A stretch of DNA of 64,000 nucleotides, taken from NCBI GenBank assembly GCA_047125605.1, contig CP138932.1, positions 1 to 64,000 of the forward strand. The letters are read 5' to 3'. Below are positions 35,611-43,699 of the stretch, piece by piece. The notes under the pieces are model-generated. The model ran no database searches. It was not told the DNA's origin and saw only the letters and a program-made list of their open reading frames with translations. The position numbers were made by a program, and so were the translations under genes. Every line of letters starts with the position of its first letter. The first letter of the stretch is position 1. This DNA is from JAKVBK01 sp022447275. Its GTDB lineage: Bacteria > Pseudomonadota > Alphaproteobacteria > Rhodobacterales > Rhodobacteraceae.

Positions 35611-36720
35611 CTAGCTCGCAGCCGCCGCGAGGGCTTTGGGCAGGGCGGCGGCGAAGGCATCCAGTTGCGCTTCGGGGCCTACAGATACACGAATGCAGCG
35701 GTCTTGTGGGGCCACGAATGGCATCCGCACAAAAATCCCGGCTGCGATCAGTTCGGCCAAGACCTTCCGGGCAAAATCGCCGTCCTGCCCGCAATCTATA
35801 GCCACGAAATTGGTGGCGGATGGCAGTGCGTGCAGACCGTTCTCTTGTGCGATCTCTGCCAGACGCGCACGGGCATCGGCAATGCGCTGACAGGTGCGGT
35901 TCAGATAGCTCTGGTCTGCCAGAGCCCCAAGCGCAGCGGCCTGTGCCAAACGGCCCACGCCAAAATGATTGCGCATCTTGTTGAACTGACCGACCACGCT
36001 TTTTGCGCCCAAGGCGTAGCCCACGCGCAAACCAGCAAGTCCGTAGGCTTTGGAGAATGTGCGAAACCGCAGCAACCGCGTATCGGTGATGTCCAGTGCT
36101 GGGATGGCCTCCGCTGGCGCGGTGTCGCTATAGGCCTCATCCAGCACCAAAAGGGTGGTTGCAGGCAGATCGTCGAGCAGTTCAGTGATCCGCTGCCCGG
36201 ACATCCAAGAGCCCATCGGGTTGTCGGGATTGGCGAAGTAAATCAGTTTGGCCTCGGTCTCGCGCGCTTTTTCGATAAGGGCCGGCAGATCCTCATGATC
36301 GTCGCGGTAAGGCACGGTGTGCAGAACGCCCCCATTGCCAGCCACATGATAATTGAACGTCGGATAGGCACCGGCTGAGGTGACGATGCTGTCGCCCGGA
36401 GCAATCATCAGCCGCGCCAATGTGCCCAGTAACCCATCGATCCCTTCGCCCGGCATGATGTTGTCGGCATCGACACCATGATGGCCGGCCAGCGCCTGCC
36501 GCAAGTCGTGCATTTCCGGATCGCCATATTGCCAGACGTCCTGTGCTGCGTCCGTCATCGCGTCGATCGCTTGGGGCGATGGGCCAAAGCCGGATTCGTT
36601 GGCGCCCAGCCGTGCCGCAAAGCCAGCACCACGGGCGCGCTCCTGGGTTTCGGGGCCGACAAAGGGCACCGTGGCGGGCAGTTGGGTGGCAATTGCGGTC
36701 AGTCTGGGATCCTGTGTCAT
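35611..36720 (-). CDS. PLP-dependent aminotransferase, HisC-like (class I/II)
   Basis: A 369-aa fold-type I aminotransferase similar to histidinol-phosphate aminotransferase. Visible are GANESGFGPSP near the N-terminus, ANPDNPMGSWM, LDEAYSD, the PLP lysine in RTFSKAYGLAGLRVGYALG, and the C-terminal arginine region MPFVAPQDRCIRVSVG. It could be an aromatic or histidinol-phosphate aminotransferase. It is not next to other his genes. The start at 36720 is chosen because the residues before MTQDPRLTAIA look non-family. Divergent from the hydrolase pair. Confidence 0.88.
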   Translation of the reverse strand: MTQDPRLTAIATQLPATVPFVGPETQERARGAGFAARLGANESGFGPSPQAIDAMTDAAQDVWQYGDPEMHDLRQALAGHHGVDADNIMPGEGIDGLLGTLARLMIAPGDSIVTSAGAYPTFNYHVAGNGGVLHTVPYRDDHEDLPALIEKARETEAKLIYFANPDNPMGSWMSGQRITELLDDLPATTLLVLDEAYSDTAPAEAIPALDITDTRLLRFRTFSKAYGLAGLRVGYALGAKSVVGQFNKMRNHFGVGRLAQAAALGALADQSYLNRTCQRIADARARLAEIAQENGLHALPSATNFVAIDCGQDGDFARKVLAELIAAGIFVRMPFVAPQDRCIRVSVGPEAQLDAFAAALPKALAAAAS

Positions 36721-36863
36721 GGCGCTTGTATGGCGTGTTGAACGGGCCAGAGGCAAGGGGGCCTCTGCTGTCCCCCTTGTCGCAAGGAGAGCGCCTTTGA
36801 CATCTTGTGTCTGAGCATATCACGCGACAGTGTGGCCGCAGCGCGCCAGCCAGGAGGATAGGG

Positions 36864-37616
36864 ATGACGGCACCGCAGTTTTTCGAAACGCCCCAAGGGC
36901 GCCGACTGGCCTTTCACAAGAGGGAAGGAAAGGGGCCCGGGGTCGTGTTTCTCGGCGGCTTTATGTCTGACATGGAGGGGACAAAGGCCATCCACCTGGA
37001 GGCCTGGGCCCGTGCGCAGGGGCGCGCGTTCCTGCGGTTTGACTATTCTGGCCATGGCGAAAGCGACGGCGCGTTTGAGGACGGCACGATTGGGGCATGG
37101 GCAGAGGATGCGATGGCAGCCATCTCTACGCTGACTCAGGGGCCGCAGGTTCTGGTGGGCTCTTCCATGGGCGGCTGGATCAGCCTTCTTGTCTGTCGCA
37201 GCATGCCAGAAAAAGTGGCCGCCCTTGTCACGATCGCTGCCGCTCCCGATTTCACCGAAGACAGCATGTGGGCCGGGTTTGATGCCGCGCAACGGGCAGG
37301 CCTAGAGCAAGCGGGATCGATCCAGATCCCGTCGGACTACGGGGATCCCTACACGATCACGCGGGCCTTGATCGAAGACGGCCGCGCGCAATTGGTGCTG
37401 CGCGCTCCGTTGGCCCTTCCATTCCCCGTGCGTTTCCTGCAAGGCACCGCAGACACAGCTGTCGAGATGTCGGTTGCCACGCGCTTGCTGTCCCATGCGC
37501 AGGGCGATGACATGCGGCTGACCCTTGTAAAGGGAAGTGACCATCGGTTCTCTGAGCCGAAAGAATTAATGTTGATAGAGCAGGCAATCGAAGAATGCCT
37601 CGCGGTGGGGAGATAA
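36864..37616 (+). CDS. Alpha/beta hydrolase
   Basis: A 250-aa alpha/beta hydrolase with FLGGFMSDMEGTKA (oxyanion region), FDYSGHGESDG, nucleophile elbow GSSMGGW, and the catalytic histidine in KGSDHRFSEPKEL. It is close to the palmitoyl-thioesterase ABHD10-like/bacterial YqiA-like esterases. The start has an AGGAGGATAGGG site. The next hydrolase gene starts 5 bases after its stop. Confidence 0.88.
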   Translation: MTAPQFFETPQGRRLAFHKREGKGPGVVFLGGFMSDMEGTKAIHLEAWARAQGRAFLRFDYSGHGESDGAFEDGTIGAWAEDAMAAISTLTQGPQVLVGSSMGGWISLLVCRSMPEKVAALVTIAAAPDFTEDSMWAGFDAAQRAGLEQAGSIQIPSDYGDPYTITRALIEDGRAQLVLRAPLALPFPVRFLQGTADTAVEMSVATRLLSHAQGDDMRLTLVKGSDHRFSEPKELMLIEQAIEECLAVGR

Positions 37617-37621
37617 GCAGT

Positions 37622-38616
37622 ATGGGAAAAGTGGCGACATTTTTGGTTGGAGCGCTGGCGATCATGCTGACAGGGGTGTGGTTGCTTGCACCACGTGTGG
37701 AACTGTCAATTGCAGCTGCAGAAGTGGCCGCGCGCAACGCCATTGCCGCTTTGCCCAGCCTTGAGGATATCCAGAACTGGCTGGAAAGCTCTGAGGCCGA
37801 AGTGGCGAACCTTCGGCCGGGATCGGAAAAGCGGGTTGTTTGGGCCGGAGAGCCCGGGGAAAAAACGCCCATTTCGGTGGTCTATGTACATGGCTTCTCC
37901 GCCGGGCCTGAAGAGATCCGGCCGGTTCCCGACAATGTTGCAGAGGCGCTGGGCGCCAATCTCTATTTCACGCGCCTCACGGGGCACGGCCGGGACGGCG
38001 ACGCCATGTCGGAGGCCACTGCCGAGGATTGGATGGCGGATTACGCCGAAGCGCTCGCTATCGGGCGCGCGATTGGCGACAAGGTCGTTGTGATCAGCAC
38101 CTCCACTGGCGCCACGCTGGCCGCGTTGGCCACCCCCTTTGACTGGGGCACGGAAGACGTGGCGGGGCTTGTGTTCGTGTCGCCGAACTTCAAGGTAAAG
38201 GCTGCTATGGCGTCCCTTCTGGATTGGCCGGGTGCACATGTGTGGCTGCCCGTTATCGCAGGCCAAGAACGTGCGTTTGAACCGTCCAGCGATGGTCACG
38301 CCGCCCATTGGACCACGCGCTACCCGTCCAGCGCTGTATTCCCGATGGCGGCCGTGGTGCGTGCTGCGCGCGAGATGTCTTATGACGAGACGAGCGTGCC
38401 GGTTCTGTTTCTGACATCGCCCGATGACAGCGTTGTCGATCCCGCGGCAAGCGCAGAAGTGGCTGCGCGCTGGGGGGGCCTGTGAAAGCGATCAGCTATG
38501 ACATGGGTCCAGGGGATGACACGTTCTCTCATGTCATTGCGGGCGATATCCTGAGCCCCGGCCAGACAGAGCTGGTCACATCCGACATCCTTGAATGGGT
38601 GAACACACTGCCCTGA
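37622..38616 (+). pseudogene. Alpha/beta hydrolase interrupted by a frameshift in a G7 run
   Basis: Frame 1 runs from ATG 37622 to a stop at 38485 (287 aa). It has an N-terminal membrane helix (VATFLVGALAIMLTGVWLLA), VYVHGFSAGPEEIRP, the nucleophile in VVISTSTGAT and FLTSPDDSVVD. It stops just after a run of seven G (38472-38478). If one G is added, reading continues as PVKAISYDMGPGDDTFSHVI... to a natural stop at 38616. This restores the usual hydrolase C-terminus with the catalytic histidine (FSHVIAG). So the gene is disrupted, slips at the G run, or the base was miscalled. Confidence 0.85.
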
Positions 38617-38660
38617 TGCAAGCGGAGTGCTTTTGCGGGGCTCCCCTATTCGGATTGATT

Positions 38661-38674
38661 TGCAATCGTATGCA
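38661..38674 (+). promoter_or_regulatory. Candidate LacI-family operator upstream of the HisD-like gene
   Basis: TGCAATCGTATGCA is an imperfect palindrome with a central CG, the shape of LacI/GalR operators. Its reverse complement TGCATACGATTGCA differs by one base from TGCATAGGATTGCA at 41823-41836, upstream of the SDR-lacI unit, and both are followed by AA. It lies 96 bases before the dehydrogenase start. Confidence 0.6.
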
Positions 38675-38769
38675 GAAAAGTCTTGAGGCGCCAAGCAGCA
38701 CTGGTATCCTGCGCTATGACAGGCCGGGCTTTGAGGAGTCCGGTTGCAATCCAACCATGGGAGGCGTGC

Positions 38770-40095
38770 ATGGCTGAATATCTCAAGCGTGGCAAAACGG
38801 CCGAGGCGCGGGCCGAGGATGATGCCAAGGTCCGCCATACGGTTGAAGGCATCCTGAGCGACATTGAGGCGCGTGGCGATGCGGCCGTGCGCGACTTGAG
38901 CGCCAAGTTTGATGGCTACACCCCAGATGCGTTTCGCCTAAGTGACAGCGAGATCGCGGCGGCAATGCAGCAGGTCTCGACGCGGGAAATGGAAGACATC
39001 CGCTTTGCCCAGACCCAAATCCGTGCCTTTGCCGAGGCCCAACGCGCCTCCATGACGGACGTTGAGGTGGAAACCATGCCCGGGGTTATTCTGGGGCATC
39101 GCAACATTCCGGTGAATTCCGTGGGATGCTATGTGCCGGGGGGCAAGTTCCCGATGGTGGCTTCTGCGCACATGTCGGTGCTAACCGCCAAAGTGGCAGG
39201 GGTGAAGCGCATCGTTGCTTCTGCACCGCCCGTGGAGGGCAAGCCCCATCCCGCCATTGTTGCCGCCATGAAAGAGGGCGGGGCCGATGAAATCCTCTGT
39301 CTTGGAGGGGTGCAAGCTGTGGGCGCGATGGCCATTGGGACGCAGAGCCTTGCCCCTGTCGACATGCTCGTTGGGCCCGGCAATGCCTTCGTCGCAGAGG
39401 CCAAGCGTCAGCTTTTCGGCCGCGTGGGCATCGATCTGTTCGCCGGACCTACAGAGACATGCGTGATTGCCGATACGACGGTGGACGGGGAGCTTTGCGC
39501 CACCGATCTGCTGGGGCAGGCGGAGCATGGATACAATTCACCGGCGGTTTTGATCACAAATTCCCGTGCTTTGGCAGAGGATACGTTGGCCGAGATCGAC
39601 CGAATCCTTGATATCTTGCCTACGGCTGAGACGGCGCGGGTGTCTTGGGAAGATTACGGTGAGGTCATTTTATGCGCCGATCATGACGAGATGCTGGCCG
39701 TTTCGGAGGAAGTGGCCTCGGAGCATGTGCAGGTCATGACGGATCGCGATGACTGGTTTCTGGCCAATATGACGAACTATGGCGCCCTGTTCCTTGGGCC
39801 GCGCACAAATGTCGCCAATGGGGACAAGGTGATCGGGACGAACCACACGTTGCCAACCAAGAAGGCGGGCCGATACACGGGCGGGCTTTGGGTGGGTAAG
39901 TTCCTGAAGACCCATTCCTATCAGAAGGTCCTATCTGATGAAGCCGCCACGCTGGTGGGTGAATATGGCTCGCGTCTGTGCATGCTGGAAGGGTTTGTCG
40001 GTCATGCGGAGCAATGCAATGTTCGGGTGCGTCGGTATGGCGGGGTGAATGTTCCCTATGGTGCTGCCGCGCCTTACCGCGACGCTGCCGAGTAA
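38770..40095 (+). CDS. Histidinol dehydrogenase-family enzyme (HpsN-like, sulfopropanediol dehydrogenase-like)
   Basis: A 441-aa HisD paralogue. Counterparts of the HisD zinc ligands and catalytic pair are present: Q250 and H253 (GQAEHG), E318-H319 (ASEHVQVMT), D352, and H412 (EGFVGHAEQ). The segments GHRNIPVNSVGCYVPGGKFP and TNHTLPTKKAGRYTGGLWVG are typical of the catabolic HisD group to which HpsN (2,3-dihydroxypropane-1-sulfonate dehydrogenase) belongs. The setting is not a his operon, so it probably oxidises an alcohol to a carboxylate with 2 NAD+ in a catabolic route. Substrate not proven. It heads the candidate LacI-controlled block. Confidence 0.85.
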   Translation: MAEYLKRGKTAEARAEDDAKVRHTVEGILSDIEARGDAAVRDLSAKFDGYTPDAFRLSDSEIAAAMQQVSTREMEDIRFAQTQIRAFAEAQRASMTDVEVETMPGVILGHRNIPVNSVGCYVPGGKFPMVASAHMSVLTAKVAGVKRIVASAPPVEGKPHPAIVAAMKEGGADEILCLGGVQAVGAMAIGTQSLAPVDMLVGPGNAFVAEAKRQLFGRVGIDLFAGPTETCVIADTTVDGELCATDLLGQAEHGYNSPAVLITNSRALAEDTLAEIDRILDILPTAETARVSWEDYGEVILCADHDEMLAVSEEVASEHVQVMTDRDDWFLANMTNYGALFLGPRTNVANGDKVIGTNHTLPTKKAGRYTGGLWVGKFLKTHSYQKVLSDEAATLVGEYGSRLCMLEGFVGHAEQCNVRVRRYGGVNVPYGAAAPYRDAAE

Positions 40096-40100
40096 GTTTG

Positions 40101-40165
40101 GCGGGGCAGGGGCGCTGCCCCCGCGGCCCCATGGCCGCTCCCCCGGAGTATTTTTGCCAAGATGA
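40101..40165 (+). repeat. Two-hairpin/GGAGTATTTTT element between HisD-like and SnoaL-like genes
   Basis: Hairpin 1 is GGGGCAG-GGGCG-CTGCCCC with outer GC pairs (about 40101-40123). Hairpin 2 is GCGGCC-CCAT-GGCCGC (40123-40138). The tail CCCCGGAGTATTTTTGCCAA continues into GATGATGGGGG, which serves as ribosome binding site for the ATG at 40178. Probably a partial terminator within the unit. Confidence 0.75.
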
Positions 40166-40177
40166 TGGGGGCAGGCC

Positions 40178-41209
40178 ATGTCGGACATCAATCAGCGCAA
40201 CAAGCAGATAGCGGCTGCTTGGTTTGCCGATATCGATGCGGCTCGACCTGATCAGATGGCAGGCGTGCTGAGCGCTTATCTTTCTGAAGATGTGGTGTGG
40301 CAGGGGTTTGCTCCGATCGGAACGTTGCGGGGCCAAAGTGCGATTTGCGCGCATTTCCTGCAGCCGTTCTTTGGGGCTTTTGCGGATTTGGAGCGTGACA
40401 CTCATATCCTAATGGGAGGTGTGTCTGACGGCTGTGAAGCACCTGGATGTGACGGGGCCCATTGGGTGGGCGCAACGGGGTATCTGAGCGGGCGACAGGC
40501 CGGCCCTTTCTTGGGCATTGCGGCAAAGGGTGCCGCTGTGCGCCTGCGTTGGGGTACGTTTCTGGAGTTTGATGCCAACGGGCGCATTAGAGGTATTCAG
40601 GAGTTGATTGATGTAGTTGATTGGCTGGAACAACTCGGTTGCAGCCCCTTGCCGCGACCGCGCGGTGTGCCTGCCGTTTGGCCAGCGCCCACCGGTTTTG
40701 ACGGGGTGCTGCGTGCGCCGGAGGAGGCCGCAGTGTCTGCGGAGGTGATGGCGTTTGCACGCGCGTTCATTTTTGGTGGCTTGAATGGGTTCGACGAGAC
40801 TGATCTGGCGTCCATGGGCATGGCCCAATATTTCCATCCAAATCTCAAATGGTACGGGCCCGGCGGGATTGGCGCGTGCCTGTCTTTCGCTGAATTCGAA
40901 ACATTGCATCAGGCGCCGTGGCTGAGGGCATTTCCCGATCGGAAGGTGGGCGATCTGGACAATTTGATCACCGAGGGGCGGTTGGTGGGCGCCTCAAGCC
41001 TGCCTGGCGTATGGCTGACCCATACGGGCCCCTACCTTGACCATGCCCCCAGTGGCGCAAGGGCGGGCGTCAACGGAATCGATTTTTGGCTATATGATAC
41101 GGGGCGATTTACGGAGAACTGGGTGTTTGTCGACATGATCCACCTGTTTGACCAGTTTGGCATCGATTTGCTCGCCCAAGCCCGTGCGCAGGCGTCCAGC
41201 AGGAGATAG
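40178..41209 (+). CDS. SnoaL/NTF2-like protein with two domains (ester cyclase-like)
   Basis: A 343-aa protein with two tandem SnoaL-like alpha+beta-barrel domains. Domain 1 spans about 1-160 (AAWFADIDAARPDQMAGVLS, VVWQGFAPIGTLRGQSAIC). Domain 2 spans about 185-343 (NPLKWYGPGGIGACLSFAEF-like core, HTGPYLDHAPSGARAGVNGI). SnoaL-type folds serve as polyketide cyclases, isomerases, hydratases and epoxide hydrolases. A second two-domain member lies at 43680 in the same block. No signal peptide. Function in the pathway is unknown. Confidence 0.8.
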   Translation: MSDINQRNKQIAAAWFADIDAARPDQMAGVLSAYLSEDVVWQGFAPIGTLRGQSAICAHFLQPFFGAFADLERDTHILMGGVSDGCEAPGCDGAHWVGATGYLSGRQAGPFLGIAAKGAAVRLRWGTFLEFDANGRIRGIQELIDVVDWLEQLGCSPLPRPRGVPAVWPAPTGFDGVLRAPEEAAVSAEVMAFARAFIFGGLNGFDETDLASMGMAQYFHPNLKWYGPGGIGACLSFAEFETLHQAPWLRAFPDRKVGDLDNLITEGRLVGASSLPGVWLTHTGPYLDHAPSGARAGVNGIDFWLYDTGRFTENWVFVDMIHLFDQFGIDLLAQARAQASSRR

Positions 41210-41247
41210 GGCTTGTAGCGGGCGCCGGCTTTCGCCACGGTGCCAGA

Positions 41248-41676
41248 ATGGAACATCGCGTCTCTTTGATCACGCTTGCCGCCACAGATCCGCAGGCGTT
41301 GGCGAAATTTTATGCGTCTCTCGGCTGGCGCCAAGTTGATGAGACCCCGAAGATCGTTGTCTTTGACCTTCTGGGCCAAGCGCTTGGCCTTTATGAGCGG
41401 GCTGCTTTGGCGGAAGAGACAGGTGTGCCGGCGGCTGCTTCTGGCAGCACCGTGCTGAGCCATAATCTGGAAAGCAAACAGCTGGTTGACGATTTGATGG
41501 CCCGTGCTGGTGCCGCAGGAGCCACCATTTTGAAGCCGGCCCGAGACGCGTTTTGGGGCGGGTATCATGGCCATTTTGCAGATCCTGAGGGCAATGTCTG
41601 GGAGATTGGGTTCAACCCGTTTTCCCCCCTTGGCCCGGATGGCGCCTTTCAGTGGCATGGCGCCAAGCCTGCGTGA
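41248..41676 (+). CDS. VOC (glyoxalase/bleomycin resistance) family protein
   Basis: A 142-aa vicinal-oxygen-chelate fold protein. It begins HRVSLITLAATDPQALAKFY with the first metal-ligand-like histidine, and ends YHGHFADPEGNVWEIGFNPF, the classic second beta-alpha-beta-beta-beta end with H and E. The substrate is not predictable; members include glyoxalases, dioxygenases and epimerases. It lies 38 bases after the SnoaL-like gene on the same strand. Confidence 0.85.
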   Translation: MEHRVSLITLAATDPQALAKFYASLGWRQVDETPKIVVFDLLGQALGLYERAALAEETGVPAAASGSTVLSHNLESKQLVDDLMARAGAAGATILKPARDAFWGGYHGHFADPEGNVWEIGFNPFSPLGPDGAFQWHGAKPA

Positions 41677-41822
41677 TGGCCTTTGCTGCTTGGCGCTTGG
41701 GGAGCGTGCGTACAGCTAAAAGTCATCTTTAGTCCTGCTGATTTCCTTTCGAATTGAACCGGTGCTGAGTAGCGTTGCGTCGCTTTGGTGTCGACATGGG
41801 CCTTTGGGGCCGCTAGCCAGTA

Positions 41823-41836
41823 TGCATAGGATTGCA
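41823..41836 (+). promoter_or_regulatory. Candidate LacI-family operator upstream of the SDR-lacI unit
   Basis: TGCATAGGATTGCA, followed by AAA, matches the reverse complement of the 38661 site at 13 of 14 positions. It lies 28 bases before the SDR start, where a repressor would block transcription, and would also give autoregulation of the lacI gene downstream. Confidence 0.6.
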
Positions 41837-41864
41837 AAACCAGACTGCCCACTGGGAGAGTGAC

Positions 41865-42635
41865 ATGACAGTGCAACTGCCCCGCACCCCTTCGCATCGC
41901 CTTGATGGGCGGCGTGCTCTTGTCGCGGGTGGATCGCGCGGCATTGGGCTGGGCGCTTCGGTTGCCCTTGCCGAGCTTGGGGCGGAGGTTGTGATTGCCG
42001 CGCGCGGGCTTGAAGCGGCAGCACAAGCCGCAGAGGCGATTGTTGCCCAAGGGGGGCGGGCACGCGCCGCTGCTCTGGATGTGGCCGATCTTACAGCGCA
42101 GGACAGCTTTTTTGCCGAGCAGGATACATTTGACGTTGTGGTGAACTCTGCCGGGTTGGCCCGTCATGGCCCCGCCATAGAGACCACGCCCGAGGATTTC
42201 GACACTGTCTTAAACGTAAATGTACGGGGGGCGTTCTATTTGGCGCGCAATGCTGCAAAGGCTCTGCAGCAGGCGGGCAAGCCCGGCTCGATCATCCAGA
42301 TTTCAAGCCAGATGGGGCATGTGGGCGGCATTGATCGATCCGTGTATTGTGCCACCAAGCATGCGGTTGAGGGTTTTACAAAGGCTATGGCGATTGAATG
42401 GGGGCCGCGGGGCATCCGTGTGAACACCCTGTGTCCCACCTTTATCCGCACCCCGCTGACCGAGCAGACCTTTTCCAACCCGGAGCGCGTCGCGTGGATC
42501 GAGAGCAAGATAAAACTGGGGCGGATTGGCGTTGTCGAGGATATCATGGGGCCAGTGCAATTTCTGGCCAGTGATGCTTCGGCGCTTGTGACGGGTACGT
42601 CCATTCTGGTCGATGGCGGTTGGACAGCGGGCTGA
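41865..42635 (+). CDS. Short-chain dehydrogenase/reductase
   Basis: A 256-aa classical SDR. The cofactor motif AGGSRGIGLG is near residue 22, NSAGLARHG stands for NNAG, and the catalytic set is S (IQISSQMGHV), Y and K (SVYCATKHAVEG). The C-terminus SILVDGGWTAG is typical. An acidic residue pattern after strand 2 (AARGLEAAAQ) is ambiguous for NAD versus NADP. It lies 28 bases after a putative LacI operator and 29 bases before the lacI gene, so both are in one unit. It resembles gluconate 5-dehydrogenase-type SDRs. Confidence 0.9.
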   Translation: MTVQLPRTPSHRLDGRRALVAGGSRGIGLGASVALAELGAEVVIAARGLEAAAQAAEAIVAQGGRARAAALDVADLTAQDSFFAEQDTFDVVVNSAGLARHGPAIETTPEDFDTVLNVNVRGAFYLARNAAKALQQAGKPGSIIQISSQMGHVGGIDRSVYCATKHAVEGFTKAMAIEWGPRGIRVNTLCPTFIRTPLTEQTFSNPERVAWIESKIKLGRIGVVEDIMGPVQFLASDASALVTGTSILVDGGWTAG

Positions 42636-42664
42636 GTACGGCCAGATCGGGAAGGAGGCGCAGG

Positions 42665-43699
42665 ATGACACGCAAGATCACGTCTTTGGATGTCGCGGAG
42701 CGGGCCGGTGTCAGCCAGTCTGCCGTGAGCCGCGTCTTCACGCCTGGCGCATCCGTATCCAAAAAGATGGCGGACAAGGTGCGCAAGGCGGCCGATGAGC
42801 TGGGATACCGTCCGAATGTCTTGGCTCGTTCTCTGATCACGGGCCGGACACGGATCATAGGCCTTGTGGTGGCCTATCTCGACAACATGTTTTACCCCGA
42901 TGCGCTGGAGCGGCTGTCCAATGCGCTGCAGGCCGAGGGCTATCATATCCTCGTTTTCATGGCCCGCGGGCGGGGTGCTGAAGCCGATCGCGTGATCGAG
43001 GAACTGCTTGACTATCAGGTGGATGGGATTGTGGCAGCCTCCGTTGGCATGTCGGACGAGCTGACAAGCCGGTGTGAAAAAGCCGGCATCCCGGTGGTTC
43101 TGTTCAACCGTGAAATGGAAGATCCGCGCTTTTCCGCGGTCGTGGCTGACAATAAGACGGGCGGGGCCATCGCGGCGCGTGCGCTGATGGCGGGCGGTCA
43201 CAGGCGCATTGCACACATTTCCGGCTGGCTTGGGGCATCGACGGGCCGTGACCGCGCTGACGGCTTTGTGGGCGCGTTGGAAGCTTCTGGGCAAAAGCCA
43301 ATTTGGGTGGATGACGGCGCCTATAGCCGCGACACCTGTGCGGCCATTGTTCGGGCGCGCTTCTCAGATCCAGCCACGCGCCCGGATGCGCTTTTCGTTG
43401 GCAATGATCACATGGCCTTCGCAGCCCTTGATGTGTTGCGGAGCGAGATGGGGCTGTCCGTGCCAGACGATGTCTCAGTGATCGGTTTTGATGATGTCGC
43501 AGTGGCGGCTTGGCCGGTCTATGACCTCACGACCTTGCGCCAACCGATTGCACGCATGGTGGATGCCACCGTCGCGGCCTTGTTGGGCCGGATTGAGCAG
43601 GGGCGCGCGCCTGAGCGTCAAGTTTTGGAAACGCGGCTGGTGCGCCGCAGTTCGGCCAGGCTGCCGGAAGGATGGACAGATGACGATGCAGGGATTTGA
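42665..43699 (+). CDS. LacI-family transcriptional regulator
   Basis: A 344-aa regulator. The N-terminal helix-turn-helix is TSLDVAERAGVSQSAVSRVF, followed by the hinge helix NVLARSLIT. A periplasmic-binding-like ligand domain follows (IIGLVVAYLDNMFYPDALER, FVGNDHMAFAALDVL, VIGFDDVAVAAWPVYDLTTL). The ligand is probably a small polar catabolite (inference). Putative binding sites lie at 38661 and 41823. It overlaps the next gene by 20 bases. Confidence 0.95.
   Translation: MTRKITSLDVAERAGVSQSAVSRVFTPGASVSKKMADKVRKAADELGYRPNVLARSLITGRTRIIGLVVAYLDNMFYPDALERLSNALQAEGYHILVFMARGRGAEADRVIEELLDYQVDGIVAASVGMSDELTSRCEKAGIPVVLFNREMEDPRFSAVVADNKTGGAIAARALMAGGHRRIAHISGWLGASTGRDRADGFVGALEASGQKPIWVDDGAYSRDTCAAIVRARFSDPATRPDALFVGNDHMAFAALDVLRSEMGLSVPDDVSVIGFDDVAVAAWPVYDLTTLRQPIARMVDATVAALLGRIEQGRAPERQVLETRLVRRSSARLPEGWTDDDAGI

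Noticed and set aside
38770..40095. Calling this gene hisD
   Set aside because: Catalytic residues are compatible, but no other his gene is adjacent and the LacI/SDR/SnoaL context points to a catabolic paralogue of the HpsN type.
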